64,000 nt of DNA from Sabellastarte sp. h YS-2021 (GCA_964017235.1 OZ024929.1:66807603-66871602), one strand, 5' to 3'. Numbered from the stretch's first letter, positions 12,876-24,870 are shown. The notes: generated by a model not told the origin, from the sequence alone. Numbers and translations: made by a program.

Positions 12876-13790
12876 TTACTCACCTACTGAAAATGAGTAA
12901 ATGTGAATTATCTCTTAAAAGTATTGCAGATAGCCAATTTTTCTCAAATAACTCATTCACCTACTTTTGGGAGAGCTTTCACTTGGTGAATTTTCAGAGC
13001 CGTGGCTAATTATTCACCTCCTCAAAATGAGTAAATGCTAATTATCTCTAAAAGTATTGCGGGTATCCAATTTTTATCAAATTACTCGTTCATCTACTTT
13101 TGGGAGAGCTTTCACATGGTGAAGTTCCAGACCCGTAGCTAATTACTCACCTAATCAAAATGAGTAAATGTGAATTATCTGTAAAAGTATTGCAGATAGC
13201 CAATTTTTCTCAAATAACTCATTCACCTACTTTTGGGAGAGCTTTCACTTGGTGAAGTTTCAGACCCATAGCTAATTACTCACCTACTGAAAATGAGTAA
13301 ATGCGAATTATCGCTAAAAGTATTGCAGATAGCCAATTTTTCTCAAATAACTCATTCACCTACTTTTGGAGAGCTTTCACTTGGTGAAGTTTCAGACCCA
13401 TAGCTAATTACTCACCTACTCAAAATGAGTAAATGCGAATTATCTCTAAAAGTATTGCAGATAGCCAATTTTTCTCAAATAACTCATTCACCTACTTTTG
13501 GGAGAGCTTTCACTTGGTGAAGTTTCACACCGGTAGTTAATCATTCCCCTACTCAAAATGAGTAAATGCGAATTATCTCTACAAGTATTGCAGATAGCCA
13601 GTATTTCTGAAATAACTCATTCACATACATTTTGGAGAGCTTTCAATTAGTGAATTTTCAGATCCGTAGCTAATTACTCACCTACTCAAAATGAGTAACT
13701 GCCTATTATCACTAAAAGTATTGCAGATAGCCAATATTTCTCAAATAACTCATTCACCTACATTTTGGAGAGCTTTCACATGCTAAATTT
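12876..13790. repeat. 133-bp tandem array of H2, right part
   Basis: The same 133-bp unit as at 6540-7096 resumes immediately after H3 (TTACTCACCTACT) and runs for about seven copies. It ends in an AT-rich stretch containing TGCATTAAAATTCATG, which also occurs in H10 and H11. Confidence 0.85.
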
Positions 13791-14219
13791 TTTTAATGAA
13801 TTTTTTAAATAATTTTTAATGCATTAAAATTCATGAAATCATGCACTAAATCAATTATAACTTGAAAAGTATTACATTTAGAGCACCTTGTTAAAATATG
13901 TTACCTTTAGTACATCTAATTTATATGGCGGGAGATAAATGCATGCGTCAGAATGCTTGTTGTCTCTATCATGACAGTTACCATGGAATAGAATTACAAG
14001 TGCCTTCTACTCCTCAGCTAGTTAAAAGGGGAGTGGATCTTATACAGGCCCTATGGAAGCAGGGATGATAGCTGGCTTCCTGTGGTTTCAAGGAACCTTT
14101 CTCCAGTTTGGTACTATACAAGTCCTGGGAAAGAAGAATATTCAGCCAGACTTTTTAGAAGTGAGGTTGGCAGAAGTTAAAAAAAAAACAAAAAAAAAAC
14201 GGGAGAAACAGCAATTTGA

Positions 14220-14720
14220 TAAAAGCTGTTTATGAAATGATCGACAAAAGGGCGATATCACCAGTCACAGCGCAGGAAGTTTACAGTTACAGTCTATTTC
14301 TTGGGGCTAGTGAAGAAGAAATGACTGTCAGTATACTTAAGGTCAGGTAAACAAGCTTTGCATGTATCTTACTCAATATAACTGTTGCAGTATATTCGGC
14401 ATTCGTGTATAGAAGGCGACTGGTTGACGTCACTAGAATTTATGGGTGTAGTACACATAATTCACCGATTCATCCATCTAACAAGGTATCTTCGCTTCAT
14501 TGGAGGCTACAGATTCTACCAGTTAACTGCCTTACCCTTCAGTATTGCTACAGTTTTTTCTCGAGTTCACCAAGCTAGCAAAAGGTTGAAGCTGATGGCT
14601 CTCGCAGAAGGCATCAGTATTCGCCAGTATATAGATGGTTGGCTAATGACAACAAATTCAAAACAGCAATGCACTGGGGGTGCATCTTGTCGAGAGCCTG
14701 GGTTGGATCACAAATTTCTA
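14220..14720 (+). pseudogene. DIRS-A reverse transcriptase relic
   Basis: Translated fragments align in order with the reverse transcriptase of DIRS-C: a YSLFL...VKKK stretch (finger region, LFLVPKP in DIRS-C), then CIEGDWLTSLEF, then YLRF, then LTALPFSIAT (motif B, LPFGLATAP in DIRS-D), then QYIDGWL where functional copies read QYLDDWL. The second aspartate of the YLDD-type motif C is therefore glycine, which would abolish polymerase activity. Stops and frame changes occur between these blocks. Family assignment is firm; no function remains. Confidence 0.8.
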
Positions 14721-14879
14721 AAAAATCAGATTTATTTCCAACTCCATTAATCGAAGTTATGGTTACAATTCGACCTCAGGGTAGGTCTAGTCTTCCCAAC
14801 TCAAAGGAATCTATTGTCTTCTTGGAAAGACAGTTACCATGTTGAAAGCTTCTCACTTATCTCCAGGGAAGCTCATGTC

Positions 14880-15800
14880 ACTTTGAAAGCGTGGTGTCAA
14901 TGGAAAAGACTATACCATTGGGTTATCTGCACATGAAGTCATTCCAATGGTATCTGGAAACACTGCTGATATCTTCTGGATGTCCCATTTCTTGGGTCTT
15001 TGGTTCAGGGATCATCTTCACTGGTGTACCAATAGTTCAATTTTGAAGAAGCACTCACCACTCCTTCAGGAGCACAGTTTTCTCTCCATTCACAGAAGCT
15101 TCCCTAATGGGTTGGGGTGCTTTCTTGAGTCATCCACAGCCATTGGTCTGTGGAATCAGGAAGAGTCAAGACTTCTCATAACATAACATTATACAGCTGG
15201 AAGCTATGTTGTTACCTTAAAATGATTCTTTAGTGGTTGCCTATGTGAACAGCCAGGCAGGCTTCCACTCAGGGAATAGGTACCTTCATCTGTAGAATCA
15301 TGGTTCAGTCCAATGCCAGAATGATTCAGATTCAGGCCAGTTCTGGCAGATTCCTTGTATAGGAAGATAAGTTATTTCAGACCAAAGGGGATATGAATCG
15401 TCAGGTTTTTTCAATCAAATTAGACATTGCTGCCATCAATCAGTGGTTGATGTGTTTGCAACAAGATGAATCACAAGCTTCCTATGTAGCTCTGCTGTCA
15501 GGCTCTGAAAACAGGTGCTTGAACATCTGTTGTGGAGGTCTGGACAGACATGTGTTTTGCCCAGGGTCTTGGTCCTGCAGGTGTTGTAACATGTATATGT
15601 CTCATGTCCCAGACAGTCAGTCTTGGGAAACAGATGCATTGCCCTCATCCCTCAGGTGATTCAACAGATGACCACCTACAGGTGCAGAATCATCATGTTT
15701 GGGTGGCCAGGGATTTTTTAGTTTTGGGATCTGGTGGATCTGTCCACAAAACTTCTTCTAAGACTTCCCTTGGGGGTAAATCTGTTTGACTCAACCATTC
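14880..15800 (+). pseudogene. DIRS-A RNase H / methyltransferase-like relic
   Basis: The stretch 14905-14970 encodes KTIPLGYLHMK in pieces, matching the thumb-to-RNase H junction of DIRS-C ([11 protein letters not shown]). Downstream, fragments such as LDRHVFCPGS and a following GWPG-like block match the region after RNase H in DIRS-C ([11 protein letters not shown] and APGWP). Frames change repeatedly and stops are frequent, so only homology and order support the call. Confidence 0.65.
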
Positions 15801-15829
15801 AGCAACAGACTTCACAACAATCTAGTTTA

Positions 15830-16800
15830 CTTGAATCTTCATGTTTGGCATCTGGAAGTCAGGCATGAATATTATGGAAGATTCCCTGAGGAAGTGGTGA
15901 AACAATGAGGGAGCACTCCTCAAGGAGAATCTGAGAATCAATTGTTCTATTTTGGGAAGTGGTGTGAAGAGAGCCAGGTACCATTCCACATGGAGCAATT
16001 TCCTGAAATACTAGTTTAAGGAAACATCCTAATACCATCCATTATTGTGGGCTATAGAACAGCAATTGCGGATGTTTTGAGGCCAAAAGGGTCAAGAAGT
16101 ATCTAAAAGTTGAGATAAATAAGACATTAACAACTTTTAGTAAGAGACAAACCAATGTTTGGAATTTGTCATTGGTCCTACATGATCTTATCAGACAACC
16201 TTTGATCTTGTGAGGAAGGCTTTCTTGAAGTTATTTCCTTTCAAGACAGTCTTGGATTCAGGTCTTGGATTCAGGTAAAGTAGTGACAGTCATGTTTGGA
16301 CCCTTCCCTTAGCTTTAGGGAGAATGGGTCACAAGTAACTTTGGCCCATTGACTGCCTTTTTGGTCATGAATCAGTTGGCTTCAGATGGAGATAAGGAGA
16401 ATTGGTCACAATTGCCAGATCCAATTTGCTTTGGATGGGCCTACTGCAATTAAGCCTGTGGTCATGCCAGCTCTTAGCCTCTTTGGACAACAGTTTGACT
16501 CAATGTGGGTCTGTCTGTCCTGTTAGGGGTTGGTAATCAAAAGGTTTGAGATAGAACAAAATCTTTTGTTTTTACTGCCATTAAGAAAGTTTCTTAATAA
16601 GACTTATCTTTTGGCATCTATTTCATCTTGATTGAGTCAAGATTGAGTCACGGAAACTATTGATGTATGTTTTTGATTGCATCTTTAGTTTTTATAGATG
16701 ATTTCCTTACATGAGTTTCTTGATACATGTTATTGGAAATTGCATCATATGTATACCAATTTCTGTCTGAAAAACCTCTGTTGTCATAGGGCCAGATTCG
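15830..16800 (+). pseudogene. DIRS-A tyrosine recombinase relic
   Basis: The 3' part encodes CYWKLHHMYTNFCLKNL, which lines up with [17 protein letters not shown] of DIRS-C. The tyrosine expected as the nucleophile of the recombinase is cysteine here. Upstream, LASGK-like and [12 protein letters not shown] fragments are recognisable in shifting frames (around 16050-16110 and 16240-16300). The relic is non-functional. Confidence 0.7.
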
Positions 16801-17264
16801 AAATTGGGTCCTACAGTTGCAGTTACAGTTTTGTTACTTTATAAGTATGTGTTTTCATACTTATATTGGTACATTTGCAGTTTGTGGCTGGTATGTCTGC
16901 AATGCTGGATGTATTTGTAGTTACATATCAATGTTGCCTAAATCTGACTTGGGAAGGATTTGGCATAATGCTGATGACACTTACAGGTTGATTTGACCTT
17001 GTTTGGGGTCGGATGTTACAATGTAGAGGGGCTATCTATTTATGACATCCTTTTGCAACACCAACATTGTCAGCAGTTATGAGAACTACAGCTACATACT
17101 GCCATTTTTTGGAGTTGTATGTTGTGAATCTTTGGAAGTTATATGTTCATTAATGCATGTAATTCCATTATGAAGTTCTCATGATGTTTAGTTGTAGGTT
17201 AGGTAGTGGTTTTCTTAAAAAGAATTCCCTCCATCCTACAAGGCTGAATTCAGCTACTGTTAGG

Positions 17265-17608
17265 AAATGGTAAGGGTATTTCGCTATAAAATTGAAAAAT
17301 TTAATAGTAATTTAAATTTTTATTAGAAATACTTACAATTTCCTAACACTCAAATTTCCCTCCCGCCTCCCCGCAAGTCATTCTTTTACTTGCAACAAAA
17401 ATAATGAAGTAAACAATGTGGTCATGTGACCTAATTGGCGGGAGGACGGACTACTGTAACCCAATGGCTTGATTAAGGTTGTTATATAACCTTAAAAATC
17501 GCATCTCTGCGTTGGCCATTGGGTTGGATGGCTCCAACAAATAGCTACTGTTGGAAATGGTAAGTATTTCTAATAAAAATTTAAATTACTATTAAATTTT
17601 TCAATTTG
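17265..17608 (+). repeat. DIRS-A internal complementary region and right terminus
   Basis: The segment about 17290-17350 and the segment 17541-17608 are inverted copies of each other over roughly 60 bp (AATGGTAAGTATTTCTAATA on one side, TATTAGAAATACTTAC on the other). Immediately left of the first copy, GGTAAGGGTATTTCGCTATA is the kind of sequence expected as complement of the element's left end. An internal block made of both termini joined back to back is the hallmark of DIRS elements. Confidence 0.75.
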
Positions 17609-17885
17609 TTAAAAAATAAGGTGCATATATATCATATCTGAGATTAAAATACTGATCATCAACAGTTTATATACAAAGAAGACAAAAGATACTAACTTGG
17701 CCACGGAGTAAATATAACTGAAGTTCTCTTTGTGGACCTGTACATCTTATTAATATTCATGAGCTGAGCTTTTAGATTTAGTTTCGAAAGCATAACGATA
17801 TAAAGAAATGGCTTTCATCAGCAAGTATAAATACTACAAAGATCTTCAAAGGTTTAAAAGCAAGATATTTCTTTTGAAAATAAGG
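17609..17885. other. Spacer, nothing recognised
   Basis: AT-rich spacer between the DIRS-A right terminus and H6. No coding exon, repeat unit or RNA gene was recognised. Confidence 0.4.
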
Positions 17886-20004
17886 TAATTAAGCGGCCTG
17901 TCAGGGACGCTTATTTGTTTTCACGTAAGTTCAACTGATCGCCGCCGCAGGATTATAGTCTCCCTTGAATAACTTCTTGGGCTTTCAAATTTTTCTTTCC
18001 TTTTTATCTTTCTATAAAACTATATGGGCAGGAAAAATTTTTTTGATACTTTGTGGAGACCTTAAGCTTTACTTAAGGTAACCACAAGTATTTTTGAAAA
18101 ACACCCCGTCATCCCGTAACCACAAAGCATTTTTGAAAAACACCCCGTCATCGCGTTTCAGAAAAAACCACACACACCTGTACTATAAAATTTATCAGGT
18201 ACATTCTAGACCAAATTTCGAAGGTCGGAAAGGATTTTCTGATCAATCGGACCATAGATGCCTGAATGGGAGGTGTTTTATTTTCGTAAATTTTTTAAAA
18301 ATGGGTACTTGGTCTGTATCTCAAAAACGGTCAGGATTTCGGCGTTTTGTTGGAATAACTTATTCAGCTACTTTTTGATAATCTATCACACGCCAAAGTT
18401 TTAACCCTGTATCTGCAATCTTAAGGTCACCTTAATGTCAAAAAGGGGGTGTTAGCCCTCCAGTTCACTTAGTTTTTCACTTTTTTCAACCAAACTTGGC
18501 ACATATATTAAGATTTGCCAAAGGAATATCCTGACTTTATGGTGAACTTAAACTCAAAATGTTAATGGACCTATGGCCTGCTTAAAGTCATCAAATTGGA
18601 ATAAAATCCTCTGGCTCCTTTCTTTTTCCATTTTTTTATATCTAAATTATCACTGGTATTAAAATAGATAAAATAATACTTATGGTCACCTTAAACTCTC
18701 AATATGAATGGAGTTGTAGCCACCTTAAAGTGAAATAAGGGGGTTTTCAGCCTCCAACTATCTTATTGTTCAACTGACCTCAGTTAAACTTTGCACACCT
18801 ATAAAGGATGGCAAAAGGGACACTGTTATTTTATGGTCAACTTAATGCCCCAATATGAATGAAATTATGGCCACCTGACAGTAACAGAAGGGGTTTTTCA
18901 GCCTCCAACTATCTTATTGATCAACTGACGTCGGTTAAATTTGCACACTTATAAAGGATGCCAAAAGGAACATTCTTATTTTCTGTCCACCTTGAAGTCC
19001 ACCTATATGGCCATCTTACAGTAAAAAGTGAGTTTTCTGCCCCCAACTGACTTACTGTTCAACTAACATCACTTAAAGGGTACTTGGTCTGTATCTTAAA
19101 AATGGTCAGGATTTCGGCATTTTGTTGGAATAAGTTATTCAGCTACTTTTTGATAATCTTTCACAGCCGAAGTTTTAGCCTTGAATCTGCAATCTTAAGG
19201 TCACTTTAATGTCAAAAAGGGGGTTTGAGCCCTCCAGTTCACTTAGTTTTTCACTTTTTTCAACCAAACTTGGCACATATATTAAGATTTGCCAAAGGAA
19301 TATCCTGACTTTATGGTGACCTTAAACTCAAAATGTTAATGAACCTATGGCCTGCTTAAAGTCATCAAATTGGAATAAAATCCTCTGGCACCTTTCTTTT
19401 TCCATTTTTTTATATATAAATTATCACTGGTATTAAAATAGATAAAAATAATACTTATGGTCACCTTAAACTCTCAATATGAATGGAGTTGTAGCCACCT
19501 TAAAGTGAAATACGGGGGTTTTCAGCCTCCAACTATCTTATTGTTCAACTGACCTCAGATAAACTTTGCACACCTATAAAGGATGGCAAAAGGGACACTG
19601 TTATTTTATGGTCAACTTAATGCCCCAATGTGAATGAAGTTATGGCCACCTAACAGTAACAGAAGGGGGTTTTCTGCCTCCAACTATCTTATTGATCAAC
19701 TGACGTCGGTTAAATTTGCACACTTATAAAGGATGCCAAAAGCGACATTCTTATTTTCTGTCCAGCTTGAAGTCCACCTATGGCCATCTTACAGTAGAAA
19801 GTGAGTTTTCAGCCCCCAACTGACTTACTGTTCAACTAACATCAGTTAAACTTGACACATTGATTAGGCTTACTCACAGGAAGGTTTCTTTAGAATTAAT
19901 TTACCATTCATATGATCATAAGCATCAGCAACATATTATTCTCTACATTGGTCACATTATAACATCCGGGCCGCTCGTTTTTGTTAGCAAAAACCTTTTT
20001 CTAG
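17886..20004 (+). mobile_element. H6: Helentron-like element
   Basis: It starts TAATTAAGCGGCC, a start shared with H4 and H5. The start folds with GGGACGCTTA just downstream. The inverted copy GGCCGCT lies at 19969-19975, followed by the hairpin GTTTTTG-TTAG-CAAAAAC (19977-19994), then CTAG at 20001-20004 and a run of T. After the left end comes a GCCGCCGCAG stretch also seen in H4 and H5. The body is mostly a two-copy 776-bp duplication. Confidence 0.75.
18302..19855. repeat. Two direct copies of a ~776 bp unit in H6
   Basis: GGGTACTTGGTCTGTATCT occurs at 18302 and again at 19078, and the whole following sequence repeats in the same order with scattered substitutions. Inside each copy a ~130-150 bp sub-repeat is visible (TATCTTATTG..CAACTGAC and GCACAC..ATAAAGGATG). 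Confidence 0.85.
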
Positions 20005-20640
20005 TTTTATTTCACTTTAAAATATTTATAAATGTTAAATATGGCCACGAGAAATATTGGACGAAGACTGCAACATTGATGGATTGCCTACGTCTTATTC
20101 CTCAAATTTCCTTATTTTAACTGAATATGAATATATGGTAAAAAATACTTACTGTTTGCTTGTGTAAAATATCCATATAACACACTTTATATGACTTGTA
20201 CACATAATCCAAATGTGTTTTATATTTATTATAAGCACTAGTTCGCTAATCTTATAAAATCCAAACTTCTAATTTAAAATACATCTTCTCCCTTCAAAAT
20301 CAATATTCATACTGCACACTTACACAGAGGAGCCCTCTATAAACCTTTCCTGTCACGTTTCTGGTCACTACAAATACCCAACACATCTCGCTACACAGAT
20401 CTGTAAATGTCTTTGCAAGCAGTTTGCAAAAGCGGGCCATAATAGAACGATTTACAGATTTCAACACCCATTGCTGTCCTAAGATTCGACTCCGTGGTTG
20501 GCAGAAAGCCAGCCACTGCACCCTTGTTAAGTAATTGAATGAGTAATCATTATTGCGGAAGTAATTAAAGAAGAAGTCATCAGTATATCCCCAGGCAAAA
20601 GTCAGGTCCCTGTTCCTTCATCAATTGACCAAATTTGCAT
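20005..20640. other. Unclassified spacer
   Basis: No gene was recognised. A degraded element start, TATCCCCAGGCAAAAGTCAGG at about 20584, resembles the H1/H8 left end, but its palindrome partner is lost. The reverse-strand open frame in 20300-20521 shows no recognisable domain. Confidence 0.35.
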
Positions 20641-21000
20641 TTTAACCACTCAGTGAGGCTTCTCTTAAGCATCGGATGCTCAAAACTCTTCCTTCTAGCT
20701 CTTGGTTCTGACAAAAGAAGAAGTGAAACTCATACTTGGCGCCAAAGTAATATTTACACACCTGGAGGATTGGTCAAATGTCTCCTTATATCCCTCGCCC
20801 AGCATTTTGTCTCAAAATCAGCTGACCAGGGATGGACCATATTGTGTTGCTCCAGTGATATTGCCTGCCCTGGCACCTACGCTTGATAGATCCTTGAAAG
20901 AGGATAGTGTGCTCTGCCCAGTTTGAGTGTTAAGGTATTACTTAGGGGAAAACCAAAGACCTCAGGGAGGGCAAGGAATTGTTTTTTGTCCCTTATAAGA
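20641..21000 (+). pseudogene. DIRS-E: isolated DIRS tyrosine recombinase fragment
   Basis: Translated pieces match DIRS-D recombinase in order: LALGSDKRRSETHTW (LALASGKRRSEIHAW in DIRS-D, holding the first catalytic arginine), then SQNQLTRDG, then VAPVILPALAPTLDRSLKED, then LCPV and LRYYL. It keeps the CPV..LRYYL block that DIRS-D has lost. Frames shift at least once and the fragment stops before the HxxR and tyrosine blocks. It is a truncated relic closer to the DIRS-D family than to DIRS-C. Confidence 0.8.
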
Positions 21001-21005
21001 AGCAT

Positions 21006-21311
21006 TGGTTAGTGGGTGTAGGTGTACAGTGTCATGCTTGTGGCTTTGATTTGACCTTGCACCTTGCTGTACTACATTGTATGACCTTTAAAGTCTTATC
21101 TTGGTTATATCTCGAAACCATAAGGTGTAGGAAGTTGATACTTACTAGGGACATTAGTTGGGGAATGTAGATGTGCAATGTTATTATGTCACCTCGATTT
21201 CACATTTAACATTGCCGTTGTGACCTTATAACTGCTTGTCTTTAGAAATATTAGTGGTTTTTAGACCTGAAAGCTTATATATGTTCAGATCAAATTTGAT
21301 GTCAGCTTTAT
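21006..21311. repeat. Dispersed repeat shared with the H7 region
   Basis: The landmarks GTGTAGGAAGTTGATACTT, GGGACATTAGTTGGGG and a TGACCTT-rich stretch recur at about 54860-55160 in similar order. No coding content was recognised. Confidence 0.55.
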
Positions 21312-22248
21312 TATGTCAGCTGACTTGTTATCACTGCGGCATCTGCGTACACGTCCGCGTGAACATCTTCTTCTCCAAAAGTACAAGGCCCAGAGACATG
21401 CTGTTACTTTTGAAAGATACCTTAACTATCGAGGATGATAAATCCTAAAATTGATGCAGATCTGTCTGTTCGTCTGTTCCCCAGAGCCGTTAGAAGTGGG
21501 GTACCCCCACCCAAAGTGTGAAAATTTCAACGCTTTGTCACAATTTTCTCATTGACCATTGCAGGGATTTTTCTTATATCTTGCACATATGTACTAGGCC
21601 ACAAGTAGATTCCCTTGTATGAGCATCAGAACTATATCTTTGTTAACTATTTTTTAGGAATTTTTAAAATAATTTTTAATGCATTAAAATTCATGAAATC
21701 ATGCAAAACATATTGCATTGTAAGTAGTTTCTTTAAATATGTTTTTGGGTCAGCTATAACATAGTAAAGTTGCAGACCTGTAGCTCATTGCATAGCTGAG
21801 CAGTGGCTACTTTGATGTTCTCACTATTGAGTAAAGCAATTGTAACTTGAAAACTATTGCATTTAGACCGTTTTATCTGAATGTTATTCACCTACTTTTG
21901 GGTTAGCTTTCATGTAGTAAAATTGCATACCAGTAGCTCATTGGATGGTAAAGGAATAGGTACTTTCCGGTTGTCACTGTTAGTGGTCGGACCTTTTCTA
22001 AAAATAAAAACCGGTTTTCGGGGCTTTGAAACCAAACGAAATCTGGGATTTTGAAAGTTTACAGAGATATGATAAAAAGTTTTACCTGAGCATACATGAG
22101 CTACATTCTCAATAGGAAATATGCATTCGCAAGATATTTTGAGGTTTGTAAAATTCATTTACCATGAATATAAAGGGAAAATGTAAGTTATTTCCTCAAA
22201 TATATATGTTCTTTATTGTTTTGACAAAATATTAACCAGTAGAAAGCC

Positions 22249-23629
22249 TAATTAAGCGTCCCTGAAAGGGCGCTTATTTGTTTTCACCTCAGTTTCCTCG
22301 CCGCCGCCGCATTATGGTCTCCCTTGAATATCTCCCTTATTATTAGAACGTTTCAAACCATATTTGGCAGTTATATACCTTAGGCGTGGGAAAATCTTTC
22401 TGCATGCTTAAATTTGACCTTTGACCTTTATGAAGGTCACATGATCAAAAACTATTTTTTGAAGTACACCCCCCACCCCCCACCCCCGTCATCACAGTTC
22501 AGGAAAAACTACTTGCTACAGAGCCTTATAATTTGACACACCTGTTCATACTATTGAAAACGCGAGCTGATTAGATTTTGGGAGCAATCCCTTGAAAAAT
22601 GTCTCATTTATGAGTGATTTTCTGACACCTTCCAATCTGAAAGCCTTAAATTTAGGTCAACCCCCCTATTATTTTCTTAAGTATTGCATTTAGAGCTATA
22701 AAATGTACTGGGAGGTAATAGGAAACCATATGTGGAGAGTCTAAATAGCCGGTCAGTTTTACCCCACGGCCCCCCCTTATGGGTCAAACAGGGGTCATAA
22801 AATAGCTGATTTTGAGTTTTTGCCTTATATCTCCTTTATTGTTGCTTTTATAGCTTCAGAATGTATTAAGAGGTATTGGGAAAGCATATATGGAGAGTCT
22901 AAATAGCCGGTCAGTTTTACCTCCGACCCCCCCTTATGGGTCAAACTGGGGTCATAAAATAGCCGATTTTGAGTTTTTGCTTTATATCTCCTTTATTGTT
23001 GCTTTTATAGCTTCAGAATGTATTAAGAGGTATTGAGAAAGAATATGTGGAGAGTCTAAATAGCCGGTCAGTTTTACCCCCCGACCCCCCCCCCCCCTAA
23101 TGGGCCAAACTGGGGTCATAAATAGCTGCTTTGGAGTTTTTGCCTTATATCTCCTTTATCGTTGCTTTTGTAGCTTCAGAATGTATTGAGAGGTATTGGG
23201 AAAGCATGTGTGGAGAATCTAAATAGCCGGTCAGTTTTATCCCCCAACCCCCCTTTATGGGTCAAACTGGGGTCATAAAATAGTTGCTTTGGAGTTTTGC
23301 CTTATATCTCCTTTATTGTTGCTTTTAGACCTTCAGAATGTATTAAGAGGTATTGGGAAAGCATATGTGGAGAGTCTAAATAGCCGGTCAGTTTTACCCC
23401 CCGACCCTCCCTTATGGGCCAAACTGGGGTCATAAATAGCTGCTTTGTAGTTTTTGCCTTATATCTCCTTTATTGTTGCTTTTATAGCTTCAGAATGTGT
23501 TAAGAGGTATTGGGAAAGCATACGGTGCAGCTTTGTGCATTCTTAGCTTTACAGCATGCTTATTAAAACCACAAAGCATTTTAAACTTTAAGGGACGCTT
23601 CGCTTTTGTTAGCAAAAGCATTCCTCTAG
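22249..23629 (+). mobile_element. H4: Helentron-like element nested in H11
   Basis: The start TAATTAAGCGTCCCT folds with AGGGCGCTTA; an inverted copy AGGGACGCTT (23591-23600) is followed by the hairpin GCTTTTG-TTAG-CAAAAGC (23602-23619) and CTCTAG ending at 23629, before TT. The body has a leader with GCCGCCGCCGC and five ~158-bp tandem units. H5 is a second copy of the same element. Confidence 0.8.
22690..23530. repeat. Five ~158-bp tandem units in H4
   Basis: TCTAAATAGCCGGTCAGTTTTA occurs five times (near 22740, 22897, 23055, 23217 and 23374). Each unit has a C-rich stretch after TTTTA and TATATCTCCTTTATTGTTGC downstream. C-run lengths differ between units. Confidence 0.9.
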
Positions 23630-23734
23630 TTTAATGACGTTTTCAATAACCGGTACTTAAATATTCTTTGCGGATTTTGTCATTTGCACCTAAACGAAAA
23701 GAAATGTGGTATACCATTCACAACACTAGTCACT

Positions 23735-24330
23735 GTTGAGTACATCACTTTTAATGTGAAAACTATTGCATTAAGAGTTTTTTGTTGAAATACTGGACAG
23801 GTATGTTATTCATCAATTAATGGGTCAGCTATTACATAGTAAAATTGCAGACTGTAGCTCATTGCATAACTGAACTATAGCTATTTTGAGGTTCTCACTG
23901 TTGAGATAATCACTTGTAACTTGAAAACTATTGCATTTAGAGTATTTTTGTTGAAATATGTTATTCACCTACTTTTAGGTTAGCTGTAATAAAGTAAAAT
24001 TGCAGACCTGTAGTTCATTTCATAGCTGAGCAAAAACCACTTTTAGTTTTCTCTGTTGAAAATCACTTGTACCTTCAGAACTATAGCATTCAGAGTATTT
24101 TGTTGAAATATGTTATTCATCTACTTTTGGGTCAGCTATAACATAGTAAGACTGCAGACCTGTAACTCATTGCTCATTGCATAGCTGAGCAATAGCTATT
24201 TTGAGATTCTCACTGTTGTGTAAATCAGTTGTAACTTGAAAACTATTGCGTTTAGAATATTTTGTTGAAATATATTCTTCACCTACTTTTGGGTCAGCTA
24301 TAACATCGTAAAATTGCAGACCTGTAGCTA
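23735..24330. repeat. 155-bp-type tandem units of H11, right part
   Basis: Units with AAAACTATTGCATTTAGAGT, TGTTATTCACCTACTTTTGG and CAGCTATAACATAGTAAAAT continue after the H4 insertion. They are the same family as the array in H10 (39240-42680) and the short stretch at 21715-21970. Confidence 0.8.
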
Positions 24331-24331
24331 T

Positions 24332-24870
24332 TTGGAAAAACAATATGGCCACCATGACCGCCGTCTTGAAATTCCGTTTCTGGACTCTAACTCGAAGACG
24401 CTTCTGCCAATCAATTTGAAACTTAACAGGGTGGAAGGGCATCAATCACCTAGGCTAGGTTGCTTTTGAAGTTAATGCCTTTTGGAAAACAAGATGACCG
24501 CCATCTTGAAATTCCATTTCCAGGCTGTAACCCGAAGATACTTAAGCTGATCAATTTGAAACTTAAAGAGTGGCAGAATACCACCTAGGCTAGGTTGCTT
24601 TGGAAATTGGTGCCACTTCGAAAAACAAAATGGCTACCATGGCCACAATCTTGAAATTCTAGTTCCAGACACTAACTCGAAAATGCTTCAGCAATCAATT
24701 TGAAACTTAACAGAGTGGTAGGGCACCACCTAGAATAGGTTGCTTTCAATTTTGGTGCCATTCAGAAAAAGAAGATTACCACCATGGCCGCCATCTTGAA
24801 ATTCCATTTCCGGACTCTAACTCGAAGACACTTCAGCCGATTGATTTGAAACTTAACAGGGTGGTCAAAC
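24332..24870. repeat. Four ~147-bp tandem units
   Basis: Units start near 24332, 24481, 24618 and 24763 with GAAAAACAATATGG, ATGGCCGCCATCTTG and TTCCGTTTC-type blocks and GATCAATTTGAAACTTAA. The array ends about 90 bp before LMBRD2 exon 1. Confidence 0.8.

Larger units (their letters stand above)
4570..13972 (+). mobile_element. H2: large tandem-repeat-filled element, interrupted by H3
   Basis: The left end TTATCTCCCGCC (4570-4581) has an exact inverted copy GGCGGGAGATAA at 13927-13938. The left end also folds on itself: TCTCCC and CCGGGCT pair with AGCCCGG and GGGAGA around 4574-4604. The body is built from 321-bp and then 133-bp tandem units, which stop at 7096 and resume at 12876, on either side of H3. 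The exact right end is uncertain because no CTAG terminus is visible; the element probably stops within about 40 bp after the inverted copy. Removing H3 leaves about 3.6 kb of H2 sequence. Confidence 0.6.
13973..17608 (+). mobile_element. DIRS-A: heavily degraded DIRS retrotransposon
   Basis: Reverse transcriptase, RNase H/methyltransferase-like and tyrosine recombinase relics follow each other in DIRS order (separate entries), and a DIRS-type internal complementary region and right terminus lie at 17265-17350 and 17541-17608. No left terminus matching the internal region was found, so the 5' end is missing or displaced beyond H2. The relic is riddled with stops and frameshifts and its catalytic residues are changed, making it clearly older than DIRS-C and DIRS-D. 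Confidence 0.8.

Noticed and set aside
15436..15648. Minus-strand open frame opposite DIRS-A
   Set aside because: Shadow of the degraded DIRS coding region on the plus strand; no domain.
20300..20521. Minus-strand 73-residue open frame
   Set aside because: No recognisable domain, no splice context and no similarity to the elements around it.
24415..24450. Minus-strand open frame in 24167-24445 as a gene
   Set aside because: It crosses from the 155-bp array into the 147-bp array and has no domain.
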